From assembly GCA_018398575.1 (NCBI GenBank), contig JAGTXZ010000005.1, positions 2,170,001 through 2,234,000 on the forward strand: 64,000 nucleotides of DNA. Reading direction: 5' to 3'. Shown piece by piece: positions 46,478-57,878 of the stretch. The stretch comes from Ampelomyces quisqualis. Its lineage: Eukaryota; Ascomycota; Dothideomycetes; Pleosporales; Phaeosphaeriaceae. The notes beneath the pieces are model-generated. The model was not told the DNA's origin and did not search any database. It saw nothing but the letters and a program-made list of their open reading frames with translations. The stretch's first letter is position 1; the number at the start of each line of letters is the position of its first letter. A program made the position numbers and the translations under genes.

Positions 46478-48462
46478 CTACTTGGCCAGGAATTTCTGGA
46501 AAGCTTCTTGCTCAATCACAACGGAGCCGACAGCTCTGAGTTTCTTGCGACCCTCCTTTTGCTTCTCGAGCAGTTTCCTTCTGCGGGAAAGATCACTTGC
46601 GTGCAGCTTCGCCAACACGTCCTTTCGGAACGGCTTGATGGTTGCTCGCGCGACGATTCTTCGACCGGTAGCAGCTATGCATGTCAGCAAGGGTGTTGGT
46701 AAATTGGTGGGAGAGACCAACCTTGTATGACGACTTCGAACATTTGCCGGTCGACGTGGTCCTTGAACTTCTCCACCCACTTCCGACCCACTTTATCAAC
46801 TTGAGAGGTGTGCAAGATGCGCGACACTGCATCGACTGGTTCCCCGTTGACGAGCAGATTCAGCTTGACAATCGACGATTTACGAAAGCCAGCATCTTCG
46901 TAGTCGAGCGATGCGTACCCCTTGGTGGCACCCTTGAGCTTGCCGAAAAAGTCGTCTACAAGATGCGAGAGCGGGAGATGGTATTTGAGGATGACCTGCT
47001 TAGCGGTGAAGAAGGTCAACTCGTTTTGCTCTCCGCGATTGGCTTCGCAGAGCTTAATGACTTCGCCGAGATACTCGTCGGGGAGAGTGATTGTGGCAGA
47101 GACATATGGCTCGTGGATCTCCTGCACCCGAGTGTAGACCTGCTCCTGCTCGGGGAAGTCGTTGGGATTTGTGATGATGGACTCGGTGCCGTCTCTCCAG
47201 ATGACCTTGAATGGCACCGATGGAGGTGTGATGATGATGTTCGCGCCGTGCTCCTGGCGCAGACGGTCCTCGAAAACGGAGCAGTGCAAGGTGCCGAGGA
47301 AGCCGAGGCGCCATCCCGCCCCCAACGCGTCGGACGACTCTTTCTGCAGGGTGACACTGCGGTCGTTGAGGGTGATTTGCTCGATGCTGTCCTGCAGATG
47401 CTCGTGGTTGTCCTGGTCGGTGGGATATGCAGCCACAAACACCATGCTCTTGGGCTCCTCGAATCCCGGGTAGGGCTCGACGAGCTTCTCGGAGCCGAGC
47501 GTGGTGTACGTGTCGCCGACCTTGGCCTCCTGCGAGCGCTTCATGCCCGGGTTGAAGTGGATGTAGCCGACCTGGCCCGCCCTGAGGACCGTCTGCGGGG
47601 TCTGGTCTGGGTGCATGATGCCGACCTCGCCCACGATGTACTTGAGGCCAGTGGCGAAGGAGCGGATGGTGTCGCCGGGCCGCACCTGGCCGTCGAAGAG
47701 GCGCACCAGCAGGATGACGCCCTTGTACACGTCGTACCACGAGTCGACTAGCAGCATGCGCAGCGGCTTGGCGAGGTCGCCGACGGGCGCGGGCATCTTC
47801 TCGACGACGGCCGGCAGCAGGGCGGCGACGTTCAGGCCCGTCTTGGCGGACACGAGGAGGGCGGCGGCGGGGTCGAGCTCGAAGGCGTCGCGCATCTGCT
47901 CGAGCACGCGCGGGGGGTCGGCGTGGGGCAGGTCGACCTTGTTCAGCACGGGCATCAGCGTGAGGCCCTGGGCGAAGGCGAGGTAGAAGTTGGCGACCGT
48001 CTGCGCCTGCACGCCCTGGCTGGCGTCGACGAGCAGCAGCGCACCGCCACAGCTGGCATAGCTGCGCGACACCTCGGCGCGGAAGTCGACGTGGCCGGGC
48101 GTGTCGACGAGGTGCAGCAGGTAGTCGTCGCCGCGGTGGCGGTGCAGCATGGTGCACGTCTGCGCCTTGACCGTGATGCCGCGCTCGCGCTCCACGTCAA
48201 GCTTGTCGAGGATCTGCTTGTTGCCGCCGGGCGCGATGGTGCCCGTGAGCTCCAGCAGGCGGTCCGATAGCGTCGACTTGCCGTGGTCGACGTGGGCGAC
48301 GATGCAGAAGTTGCGGTACCGCTCGAGGGGGATGGCGGCGATGCGCTGCTCGAGGGCGCCCATGGGCTTGGACGCCTGCGCATAGCTGCGCGCCAGGCGG
48401 GGCGGGCGTTCAAGGCGCCAGGTCTGCCGGAGGCTGCCCGCGGTTCGCACGCATGGTCGCAT
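46478..48462 (-). CDS. GUF1: Translation factor GUF1 (mitochondrial EF-4/LepA)
   Basis: A GTPase of the LepA/EF-4 family that acts on mitochondrial ribosomes, promoting back-translocation and fidelity, mostly under stress. It has 645 aa from two exons (48462-46722 and 46674-46478; 47-bp intron), the same size as yeast Guf1. The start was chosen at MRPCVRTAG because the next ~28 residues form an Arg-rich mitochondrial presequence; an in-frame upstream ATG at 48753 would add a minisatellite-encoded stretch. G motifs: AHVDHGKS (56-63), RGITVKAQT, DTPGHVDF (120-127), NKVD (174-177) and SAK (205-207). The LepA-specific C-terminal domain ends with DLSRRRKLLEKQKEG and EQEAFQKFL, encoded across the intron. 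Divergent from MAD2. Confidence 0.95.
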
Positions 48463-48803
48463 GGCATCGCTAGAGCCTGGGAGGAGGGCGACGGGCAGCT
48501 CGCACTTTTTGCAGGGCCGGCCCGTCTTACCTAAGCACCCAAGCCACCCCTTACCTAAGCACCCAAGCCACCCCTTACCTAAGCACCCAAGCCACCCCTT
48601 ACCTAAGCACCCGAGCCACCCCTTACCTAAGCACCCAAGCCATCCCTTACCTAAGCACACCTCCCGGCACCATCCCCGGCACCATCGGCCCGTCTTACCT
48701 AAGCACCCATCGCCGTTGGTGCCGCCCCCACCCCCTCTGCACTCCGCCACCACTCACCCACCCGCCGTCTACTGTACCACCGCCCACTTACCCCGCAGCC
48801 ACC
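48463..48803. promoter_or_regulatory. Shared upstream region of GUF1 and MAD2
   Basis: Only 341 bp separate the two divergent start codons. More than a third of it is a 24-bp minisatellite. C-rich, pyrimidine-biased sequence leads into the MAD2 start, common for fungal promoters. TTACCTAAG, the repeat core, also occurs once near 56,693 in another upstream region. Confidence 0.55.
48526..48660. repeat. 24-bp minisatellite, 5.6 copies
   Basis: Units of CTTACCTAAGCACCCAAGCC plus four bases start at 48526, 48550, 48574, 48598, 48622 and 48646 (partial). Two units carry single substitutions. An isolated copy of the first 15 bases lies at 48694. As 24 is eight codons, the minus strand stays open through it, encoding an eight-residue Gly/Leu/Lys/Trp repeat. 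Confidence 0.93.
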
Positions 48804-49858
48804 ATGTCGCAGCCCAAAACAGCGTCCCGGTCCAAATCGTCCAAGAGCGACTCTTCCAAGGTGCACAGGCTTGCCTTGAAAGGCTCGTCCAAGGTGGTCA
48901 ACGAATTTGTGAGGTCCAACGTTCACATGACTCGTGAGGACATCTGGGCACGCGCTAACCGCTTGCAGTTCGAGTACTGCATCAATACCATTCTGTACGC
49001 GCCAAGTCAGTCGTTATTTTCGATGCAATACCCTGACAGAACAGCTTCCAACGGGGCGTGTATCCTGCCGAGGACTTCTCAGCGTAGGCATTCGCGCCGA
49101 CGTTGCCCGCACATGCAAAGCTGACACTGTGCAGAGTCAAGAAGTATGGATTGACCATGATGGGTATGCACATTGTCCTGTTGCGCCCTGTTGTCATGCT
49201 GACGACAGCAGTCACCGCCGACGACCAGGTCAAGGCCTACATCAAAAAGATCATGTCCCAGCTGAAAGAGTGGATGTATGGAAGCAAGATCTCGAAGCTA
49301 GTTGTCGTCATCACCAGCAAAGAGTCCGGCGAGCACGTCGAGCGGTGGCAGTTCGATGTACGTTCCGTCGGCAGTAGCTAAGATGTACCTGACACCTGCA
49401 TAGGTGCAGATATTCGGAAAGAATGCAAAGTCAAAAACGTCAAACAAGTCAACAGACAACGAAAACTCCGCTCCAGAGTACGTTGCCTCACAGACCCATC
49501 CTTTCGACAATGCTAATATTCGACGTAGTGCCAACGATGCGCCAGAAGAAAAGACCGAAACTGAGATTCAGGCCGAAATCCAATCCATATTCCGCCAGAT
49601 CACAGCTTCCGTAACCTTCTTGCCTATGCTGGACGGTAACTGTACATTCAACGTGCTTGTATACGCAGATGCAGATTCGGAAGTACCCATGGAATGGGGT
49701 GACAGCGATGCCAAGGAAATACAGAATGGCGAAAAGGTACAACTACGCAGTTTCAGCACGAGCAACCATCGTGTGGATACTTTAGTAAGCTATAGGCAAG
49801 TGACATTCATTACGCGTATTATGTATTGCACTGACCGCCCTATAGGCTTGCGGATTAG
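48804..49858 (+). CDS. MAD2: Spindle assembly checkpoint protein Mad2
   Basis: HORMA-domain protein that binds Mad1 and Cdc20 and restrains the anaphase-promoting complex until kinetochores are attached. It has 233 aa from eight exons: 48804-48908, 48969-48994, 49045-49083, 49135-49163, 49209-49357, 49404-49477, 49529-49795 and 49846-49858. Conserved blocks are LALKGSSKVVNEF, FQRGVYPAEDF, VKKYGLTM, IKKIMSQLKEW, ITSKESGEHVERWQFDV, IFRQITASVTFLPML and STSNHRVDTLVSYRLAD at the C-terminus (safety belt). The last intron begins GCAAGT and is a GC-AG intron; only this splice gives the canonical VSYRLAD end. The 51-bp intron at 49478-49528 is in frame and might be retained. A Ser/Lys-rich N-terminal extension of about 20 residues is present. 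Confidence 0.93.
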
Positions 49859-50858
49859 ACGTGACTACTTCCTCTTTCTCACATTCCAGTGGACCTGGGA
49901 TGCTCGACTGGTCAGCCTTGATCCAGCGCCATTCAATCAATATACTTCTTCATCGACGTGATACAACGCCTTTCCTCTCATGTACTGGTGGTTGCGAGCT
50001 GCCGCTGTTTTTGTCTGAGCCATCATAGTCACTGCTACAAGGCTTCAAGGTCGCCTCGGTAACACCAGCACATTACCAAGTGGTCGCTTACGCTTTGGCA
50101 CTGCTCTCCGAATATAGCCTGGTGTATTCGCCGGACCAATTAATTTCTTATCAGGACTCTGCGGCGCGTCCCAAATTTTCTGGCATCGCTATTGCTAACG
50201 AGACGATGCTATCGCAAAGCGGCTCCGATGCGCCGTATCGAGGGCGAGGTGTTCAAGCTTCGCGTAACCACCGATGGAGATCACTGGTCATCACAGCCGG
50301 TACCCTACCACCTTGGTATGGCCACACATTGAACCAAGGAAAAAAATTTGGGCCACACGTAATCCACTGCCCCATGCGAACGGCCCCAGAATTCGGATCG
50401 CATTTCAGAATGAAAGCCTTTGGTGCGGCACCTGATGTTGAACGTACGTTGCATCTTCATTCGCCCCATTGAAAAGTGCAAGTCTAAAAGGACCCGCAGT
50501 GGCCAGCTAAAGTCTTGGGACCAGGGGACCGAGTCATCACTGTTAACTAAAAGAATATCTTCGATCATTTCTTAGTCTAGTTCGGCCCAGCACCCAGCTC
50601 GGATGAAGGATATTGACGTAAAAGTTTTTATAGCCACCGCTACACAAAGCCGGATGCGGGGACGTCGGTTGTGTTCTCTCGATAGTCAAACCCGCCCACA
50701 AAGTTGGTTGAGGATCTATAAAGCTTGCACCGCGGGACCGGTACTGCTCGCCCATCGCTTGCGAGCCTGATGGCACGCACCTGGAATTAGCCATTTTCCC
50801 ACTTGCACTCCTTCACACCCTTTCCGCACACACGTAGCGACATTCGCTCTTAACGACT
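49859..50858. other. Intergenic region between MAD2 and the glycosyltransferase
   Basis: 1 kb of 3' flank and promoter. A 130-codon plus frame at 50080-50472 and shorter minus frames show no motif or codon signature. The last 60 bp before the next start are CT/CA-rich, a usual fungal 5' leader pattern. Confidence 0.5.
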
Positions 50859-53605
50859 ATGGAAAGAATCAGGGAGCCGCCGGGAGGCAACTCTCGTTCC
50901 AGCGTCCACAGCGCCTCGCCGAGTACTGCGTCGGATGCAGTCCGCGACATCAAGTGCGAGATCTTAGCCAACTGGCTTTACGCCAAGGCTGAGGAGAAGC
51001 TGTGGATAAATGATGCGCCCGGGGAAGGCGTTTTCGTGAAGAAAACAAAGGGCAATTATGCGCATTATCCCCCAAGCCTAAAGACTGACGGTACGGATAT
51101 TTACGATGCGGTCGCAGCACTCAACGTTCGAGTAAGTTGAGCATATCCTCTTGCGCCCTAGAAATCGCTAACGGGGTTCAGTGTGCGACCACAGTCAGCA
51201 CGAAGATGATCAGATTGATCCTCTCGCGTACAGAGCTTCCATACGTACAGATTCAGTATGGCATGCGACTGCAAGTCATCCCAGACTTCAGCGCACTTCG
51301 ATACTGCCAAAAAAATCAATCGGCTTCGTTCATCGCTTCAGAGCAGCTGCTTGTGGTATGGGAAGACGATCCAAGAAGGCTACTGGACCGCGCCCAAGGC
51401 ATTCAAGACGCGCTGGTCAAGATGATCTGGGGCAACGAGCTCTCGCGTTTGACCGACAACACAGTTGCTAAGAGCGTGGGCATCGATATTTCTGAACCTG
51501 ACGACGGTCTCGAAGACTACGACGAGAGTCCAGAAGAGCCAAGAAAGATCAGGCTGTGGCAGGCGGTCTACACAGGTATAGCCATAACGGTTCTCACGGT
51601 CGGCGTTGGCTCGGGCTGGGGCCACATTGCTGTTGAGCAAATCCAAGACCCGAACTGGCTTCGTATGCTCTTCTTAATCGCTGTCCCAGGCCAGGCGTGG
51701 CTTTCTTTCGTAAGCTCCTCGGCCACTAGCATATAGGTGGGGCACTGACCCGTCTAGTTCTTCTTTCAAGCCATCGTTGGCAACGTCGCACAGATCTTTG
51801 GTCCACTCAACCCGGTGAAGACCAACAGCAGGTATTACTCGGCCAAACCTCCGAAGCGCCTCCACCGCGATGTGCACGGCCAGCTGCCTCACGTGACAAT
51901 ACAGATGCCGGTCTACAAAGAAGGTCTACATGGTGTAATCAAACCCACCGTGCAATCAGTGAAGCACGCAATCTCGACGTACGAGCTACAAGGTGGTACT
52001 GCAAACATTTTCATCAATGACGACGGCAGTACGTTGTTTTGGTCTAATCTTAGACGACCAAGCTAATTCAAGTACAGTGCAAGTCATCTGTCATGAGGAT
52101 GCCAAAGAACGACAAGAATTCTACGAGGAGAACGGCATTGGCTGGGTCGCTCGTCCAAAGCACAATCCAACACCGGCTAACGGGGAGAAACAATTTGTGC
52201 GGAGAGGCAAGTTTAAGAAGGCTTCTAATATGAATTATGCTCTTCGGCTCAGCGTGCAGATCGAGGAAATGCTCAACTCAATCACGCGGACTGAGACCTG
52301 GTCCCAGATGGAAGAAAACAAAGTCTACGAACATGCACTTGCAGAAGTCCTGGCCGCCCGAGAGGGTGAAGCGTGGGCTGGTGGCAGCATCCGCGTAGGC
52401 GACTACATTCTTTTAATTGACTCAGACACACGCGTTCCGCAAGACTGCTTGTTAGAGGCTGTCAGTGAAATGGAGCAGTGCCCGGAAGTCGCCATCCTTC
52501 AGTACATCTCCGGCGTCATGAACGTCACCAACACGTTCTTCGAAAACGGCATCACCTTCTTCACAAACATGATCTACACCATGATCAAGTTTGCAGTCGC
52601 CAACGGAGACGTTGCGCCTTTCGTCGGACACAATGCCATCCTCCGCTGGAAATCCATCCAAGGGGTTGCATACCACTGCGAGACCGATTTTTGGGAAAAG
52701 TATTGGTCTGAGAGCACCGTGTCGGAGGATTTTGACATGTCCCTGCGTCTGCAGTGCGAGGGTTACATAGTGCGTCTAGCCGCGTACAAGGGCGACGGTT
52801 TCAAAGAGGGTGTGTCTCTAACCGTCTATGACGAGCTCAACCGCTGGGAGAAGTAAGTGTTCAGCCTTACTCTTTGCGAATATTTGACTAACATGACATT
52901 AGATATGCCTACGGCTGCAACGAAATGATCTTCAACCCGCTCCGCGACTGGCTCTTCAAAGGCCCTCTAACTCGCCTGTTCATCGTCTTCCTCACCTCCA
53001 GCATACCGCTCCCCTCTAAAATCACCATCATGGCATACATCGGCACCTATTACGCCATCGGGTCCGTCTGGATCTTCACGACGCTTAACTACTTCCTTGT
53101 CGGCTTCTTCAACGGCTGGCTCGACCACTACTACATGGACAGCTTCAAAGTCTACGTTGCCATCGTCTTCATCTTCACCATCGTCGGCAACGTCTCGCTC
53201 GGCATTTTGCGCCACCGCATTGAAGATCGAAACCCGCTGTACAGTTTGTTCGAGAATTTCAAATGGATTCCCATGCTGACTATCTTTCTCGGCGGCATTT
53301 CTCTGCACGTCTCGCAGGCACTGCTGAGTCATTTTTTCAGCATCGACATGGAGTGGGGCAGCACGTCTAAGGAAGTCGAAGACGTGCCGTTCCCCGAGGC
53401 CATGCGTGCTGTTGCCAAGAAGTTCCGCTGGACGTTTGCGTTTTGCGGTCTAATGACAGCGGTCATGGTGGTGTGTGCGTATGCGATTCAGCATGATTGG
53501 CAGATTAGGATGCTGATTGCTTGTTGGCCCATGGGAAACTTGTTGGTTACTCACGCCTTGCTGCCGATTGTATTGAATCCGCAGTTGATGACGTTTACGT
53601 GGTAA
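50859..53605 (+). CDS. Membrane family-2 glycosyltransferase (fungal GT2, hyphal-growth type)
   Basis: Processive-type GT2 with a cytosolic catalytic domain between membrane segments, 849 aa from five exons (50859-51131, 51182-51709, 51758-52028, 52078-52852, 52903-53605; introns about 48-50 bp; total divisible by three). Two helices lie near residues 225-275 (AVYTGIAITVLTVGVGSGW; LRMLFLIAVPGQAWLSFFF). The catalytic region has VTIQMPVYKEG (about 313), NDDG (about 355), DSDTRVP (about 473), TVSEDFDMSLRL (about 574, the ED motif) and NRWEKYAYG, standing for Q/RxxRW. Four or five further helices end the protein. It resembles the fungal GT2 described in Zymoseptoria and Fusarium as needed for hyphal extension on solid surfaces. 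The sugar and polymer made are not known from sequence. Confidence 0.88.
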
Positions 53606-54254
53606 AGCGATTAGGTAGAGGTAGAGAAAGGTCGACCTGTTGTGCCATAGTCCTTTACTCGGCCTCCTTCCAACGGTACTGGCTAACGGAATCTCGGCGG
53701 CAATGAAATACTGAGTTTGTTTTGGATATTCATGTCGGGCTTAATCATGGCGTTTTGTACTTTTTTTCACGCTCCTAGGACGTTCCCAAACAAATTGGTT
53801 CAAGTTTCTCCACTCGTAAAACTTTTTTATGAGTCTTACTCCCTCCCCTCTTCCCTACTGACCTCTTCTGCAACACAATCATATTCGTACTATCATCAGT
53901 CCTATACCCCCTTCCGCTACTATCCCATCCCAACCTACTATCTCAACATGCCCTAACAGCGCGCCTAATCGCTGCCGCAAACCCCTCTCACTAATCACCA
54001 CATCGGATGCTCTCCAAACAACACGAGACACGATTTCTCCTGGCAAACTGCAGCTGCCCGAATCCGCGGAAATGGACGCGCACACGAAACCGACGTGCAT
54101 CCACAAACGCGCGGGTAGAGCGCGTTCACAACACCAGTGCCGGATCTCGACGAAAATGTATATATCGGGGGAGATGTGTCGTGCACTGGGTGCGCTGGGG
54201 GTGTTGATTTCAGGTTTTCTTTCGACTGAGTGCCGTGGTGGATCACACGCCCGA
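53606..54254. other. Convergent intergenic region
   Basis: 650 bp between the stop codons of the glycosyltransferase (plus) and the MFS transporter (minus). It has T-rich and CT-rich stretches expected of 3' UTRs and terminators of both genes. No gene is supported; short frames at 53717-53956 and 54072-54440 overlap the UTRs without motifs. Confidence 0.5.
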
Positions 54255-56117
54255 CTATACGTCTGTCTTCTTTTCTTCCGCTCCAGATGCTCTCAATTTC
54301 TCCACCGCGCGCCTCTTCTTACTATCCAGCTTCTCCCTGTCCTCGCGCATCTGCTTGATCAACGCCGACTTCTCGCGGATCTTGTGCCCGTAGAGATAGA
54401 AGACGACAGGAATGGGTATCAACGCGAATTCAATGAGTGAGAGCATTGTTGCGGACCAGTGGGGGCCAAGGGTTTGGTACCTTTCCATGCGTTAGCGCGT
54501 GCTGGTGTTGAAGTGATTTGAGAGTCTTACATTTTCGGACCAGCGAGAGGTAGTGCGCCGCCCATGGCACTGCGCAAAACGGCATTGCCAGCGAGGGCTG
54601 AAGCAGCGTAGATACCGTATGAATGAACCAGGTAGTTGGATGCATAGATGAAAACGCCGCAGTTTCCGGCGCCGAAAGGTATGCCTGCGAGTATGGGGGC
54701 GATCCAGTGCACATTTGGGGTACTGTGGACATTAGCATGCCTTCACGACACATTGAAACAATTCTGCTCACCAAGTCCACGCGAAAATCAGCTCGCCGAT
54801 AGGGCAGCATACAGCTGCGATGCAGACGACACTGACCATCGCTTCGGGGTAGGCTTTGCCCGTGGCGGGGTCTTTCTTGTGCGAATTGATCATTCTCCGC
54901 AACAACGGCTCGCTGGCGATGACAGTGCATCCGCCGATGCCGATCCCAAGATATCCTAGGCCTACAAGGCCCGGTGACCAGCCGCGTAACTCGCCAAAGA
55001 CGATGGGGTAGCTGACGAAGCACAGGTACAGCACGCCGTAAATTAATGCGATGTAAACATTCCAGAAGATGCAGATGGGCTCAGAGACGGACATCAATAC
55101 CGGCCTGTAGAGGTTTTCGCGCAGTAGAGGCCAGAATTTCTTCTTGTCGTCGTAGCGGCTGAACCACCGATTGTCGCCTGTCTCTTTGCGTTTCTTGGCA
55201 GATTTCGCACGCAGAATCGCAGGCGCGTAAGTTTCTGTAATCAAGAACACCATAAACCACGAGACTCCAGATCCGATCATGACGACCCAATTCGTCCATC
55301 GCCATCCAAGTGCTTGATACACGAATCCGCCGACAAGTGGCCCGACGACAGGGCCATTCATGGGCCCAAGACTCCAGATCGAGAAGGCTAGAGCGCGGTA
55401 GTCGTCTGATACAATATCTGATACCGTTCCTGGGGCGTTGGAAATCATAGCCGCGCCAGCTACAGCGCCGAAGAAGCGCATGACGAGGATCTGAGCGAGG
55501 TTGTTGCTCAGCGCACATGGAATCACCAATATGGTGAAAGCGGCAACAGCGATGAGATACACGGGTCGACGACCGTACATTTCGCTGAGTGGTGCTAGGA
55601 TGATGGATCCGAGGGCGAGTCCGCATAGATATGTTGTGATACCCAGCACGACCAGTGTCTTCGATTCGATGCCGAATGTTCGCATCATCCCTGAGATGCC
55701 GCTGGTGTACGAAGTCGAGTACATGACTACCACTAGGGTGGAGAAGCTCATGAAGAAGATCACCATGGCTTTCTTGACCATGGGCCAGTCTTGTGGGTTC
55801 TCGCCGTCATCGTCGAAATCGAGCTCGAAGCGCGGGTCTTGTGTCGCGTTTGTGGTGACAGCTGTTATTCCAGCGTCTTTGTCGCCAGGCCATGAGTGAC
55901 CGGTATTGCGACTCCACGTTTGGTGGATAGATTGGGCTTCTGCTATCGAGTCGACTGTGTCTGCGGTTGAGACTGACGAAATCGATGGATGGTCGTCTTC
56001 ACGCTCTTCAAGTACACGCGAATTCTCTGACTTGTGCGATTCTCCAGACGTTGATGCGACTCTTCCTTTCTCTTTCCCAGCTACAGCGGTCTCCTTGTCC
56101 GGATCTTGGAAACCCAT
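54255..56117 (-). CDS. MFS multidrug/polyamine-type transporter (DHA1 family)
   Basis: A proton-antiport efflux transporter of the 12-helix DHA1 family (relatives include yeast Tpo1/Flr1-like pumps), in the plasma membrane. It has 587 aa from three exons (56117-54772, 54722-54531, 54480-54255; total divisible by three). A hydrophilic N-terminus of about 130 residues ends with ENPQDWPMVKKA, the usual pre-TM1 motif. Motif A is LAPLSEMYGRRPVY, and the antiporter motif C region is GPMNGPVVGPLVGGFVYQ. A large central loop (KKRKETGDNRWFSRYDDKKK) precedes TM7. FAWTCTPNVHWI spans the first splice. The C-terminal tail is Lys/Glu-rich. Substrates cannot be deduced; drug, toxin or polyamine export are all possible. 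No biosynthetic genes adjoin it. Confidence 0.92.
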
Positions 56118-57878
56118 GATGCGTGTTTCGGCCCACCTCGGCCGGACTTGTTGGTTTCGGCTCTTTTACTCCACACTCCTGCGAGCGGACCCTGTAATGC
56201 AACCAGCACACCAACGATGCGGAAAGCAGGAAAGCAGGAAAGCAGGAAAGCTAAGAACGATTACAATGTCGCGCTATCGCTTGAAGCATGAAGAGTTCCT
56301 CAGGCGTGGCGACGGCGAGAACCCGACAATAATGGACTTTTCTGCGACAGGGGATACGGGGCTTTCAGGCCGTCGACGCCTTTCCGCGTTCATTCATGGT
56401 TCCCTCTGTGTTCGCGGGAATAGCGGCAATACAGGGTTTCGAAGGGAAACAATCTACTTGGTGCGACAACCTCGGGATATCTAGTCCAGGAGGCCAAAGG
56501 CAGATCGACCAGAACTGCCGGTTGCGTCAGGCTGTGCGACCGAAGTGTGCAGTCTGACTCAGGAGGTCGGATTCGCTGCGTCTGATTGTGATTGGATATC
56601 ATTTCGTGTCGTCTGCAAAGGTGATTTGAGGCGCAAGGGGAAAAGCGGCGTATATGGTTTGCAATTTGACGAATCGGAAGGCAGACACTAGTTACCTAAG
56701 GGGTATCGCGCACCGCCGGAACCTCACGCGTCGCGTCTTCAAACCTCACACCATCACTCTTCATCCACATTGCATCGCTGCGGATGAACCCGTCACGGCC
56801 GCCATCTGTCGCATATCCCAGAGCTCCTGAAAGACACTTTGTTCATCGCTTGAGCAATGCGACATCCAAGCACCATGTCGCACATCTCGTGGACAATCCA
56901 GCCCACAGCCATGGCCTTTCCAGCAACACCATTACCTGTGATGGAGGGACTGGCGATGCGAGCGATGTCCCCGAAAGTAATTGAGCGAGGTAATAATGCA
57001 TTTCGAGAGCTCCGGGGTGTCCCGCTTCCTTGTACTGCCTAAGCCTCAATGGCACGCCGTGGTAAGGGAATAACATCGCCGCGTTCTCGACAGGCAAGTG
57101 CGATAGCTGCCTTTGAGAGCATCTTTTACAAGTGTATGAGCTGAGTCTCTCGTTTCCTCTGTCTCTTTCCTTTCTTATCAATCGCTGTGCCCTCGTCATT
57201 CTGTGGCCGCGATCTGTTTTCGGCATGCCCCCTCGTCAACCACGGTGTGTGGCGGCACGTCCTCTCTCAACCGACTTTGTTCTTCTTCTTTCGTTCGCGT
57301 TTAAGAGTCTAAACGCATGAGGCCTAAGTCAACCCGCCAACGCACTGCAGGCCAGGATCCGCGACCAACATCGCTGCAACCACGATCAGCTTAAAAGGAA
57401 GTCTTGAGGGACAACTGACATAAAATGCAGAATTCCCAACGACATATCCATTTGGTATTGGATTATTTTCGCCGCGCGGTCGCTGCCAACTGAAGGCTTG
57501 GATGTATCGACAGTCATCATGGAGGGTCAGGCATCCACAACCACGGGTTAATTCTAGTCGGCACGTACAGTCGTTCTTACTGGGGTGTGAGGGTGCTTCA
57601 AGATGTCTCACTTTGGTCTCACCGCCATGACAAGAAGTGTCTAGCTGCCCGCAGAGGCTCACGTCGCGAAGCTTGGCGCGTCCCGGAAGAATTCTTCGCC
57701 GTTCCGGCCTCTTGTTTGCTCGCCCGCTCCATGAGACAAACCACAAACCACCTTGTGCTGCCCACCCTCAGCTCTACTGTGCACACATCATACGTTTTCC
57801 CGCGCGTAAGCGCTGTCATCATTAGATAGGTCCTTTACATCCTCTAGCGACTTCCAAATCGAGAGGTCTTCAGCAGCC
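56118..57878. promoter_or_regulatory. Divergent upstream region, 1.76 kb
   Basis: This lies between the start codons of the DHA1 transporter (minus) and the giant DUF6606/DUF3638-type gene (plus). It contains an 8-bp repeat at 56221-56252, a TTACCTAAG word at about 56,692 like the GUF1/MAD2 repeat, and a pyrimidine-rich leader near 57,140-57,300. Frames of 127 codons (57226-56843, minus) and 140 codons (57746-57324, minus) show no motif; I do not call them genes, although a small hypothetical gene cannot be excluded. Confidence 0.45.
56221..56252. repeat. 8-bp microsatellite, 4 copies
   Basis: GGAAAGCA is repeated four times head to tail (last copy ending CT), about 105 bp upstream of the DHA1 transporter start. 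Confidence 0.9.

Noticed and set aside
46681..47751. 356-codon plus-strand frame opposite GUF1
   Set aside because: It is the antisense shadow of the GC-rich GUF1 coding region; the minus strand carries all five GTPase motifs.
47054..48157. 367-codon minus frame rich in Arg/Ala/Pro
   Set aside because: It overlaps GUF1 in another frame; extreme Arg/Pro content is a by-product of GC-rich third positions.
48463..48753. Upstream in-frame extension of GUF1 to an ATG at 48753
   Set aside because: It translates the minisatellite and would bury the mitochondrial presequence; the start at 48462 gives the expected 645 aa.
50080..50472. 130-codon plus frame between MAD2 and GT2
   Set aside because: No recognisable domain; mixed composition and overlap with a promoter suggest a chance frame.
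56843..57746. Minus frames of 127 and 140 codons in the divergent region
   Set aside because: No motif, hydrophobic pattern or splice context supports them; such lengths are expected by chance here.
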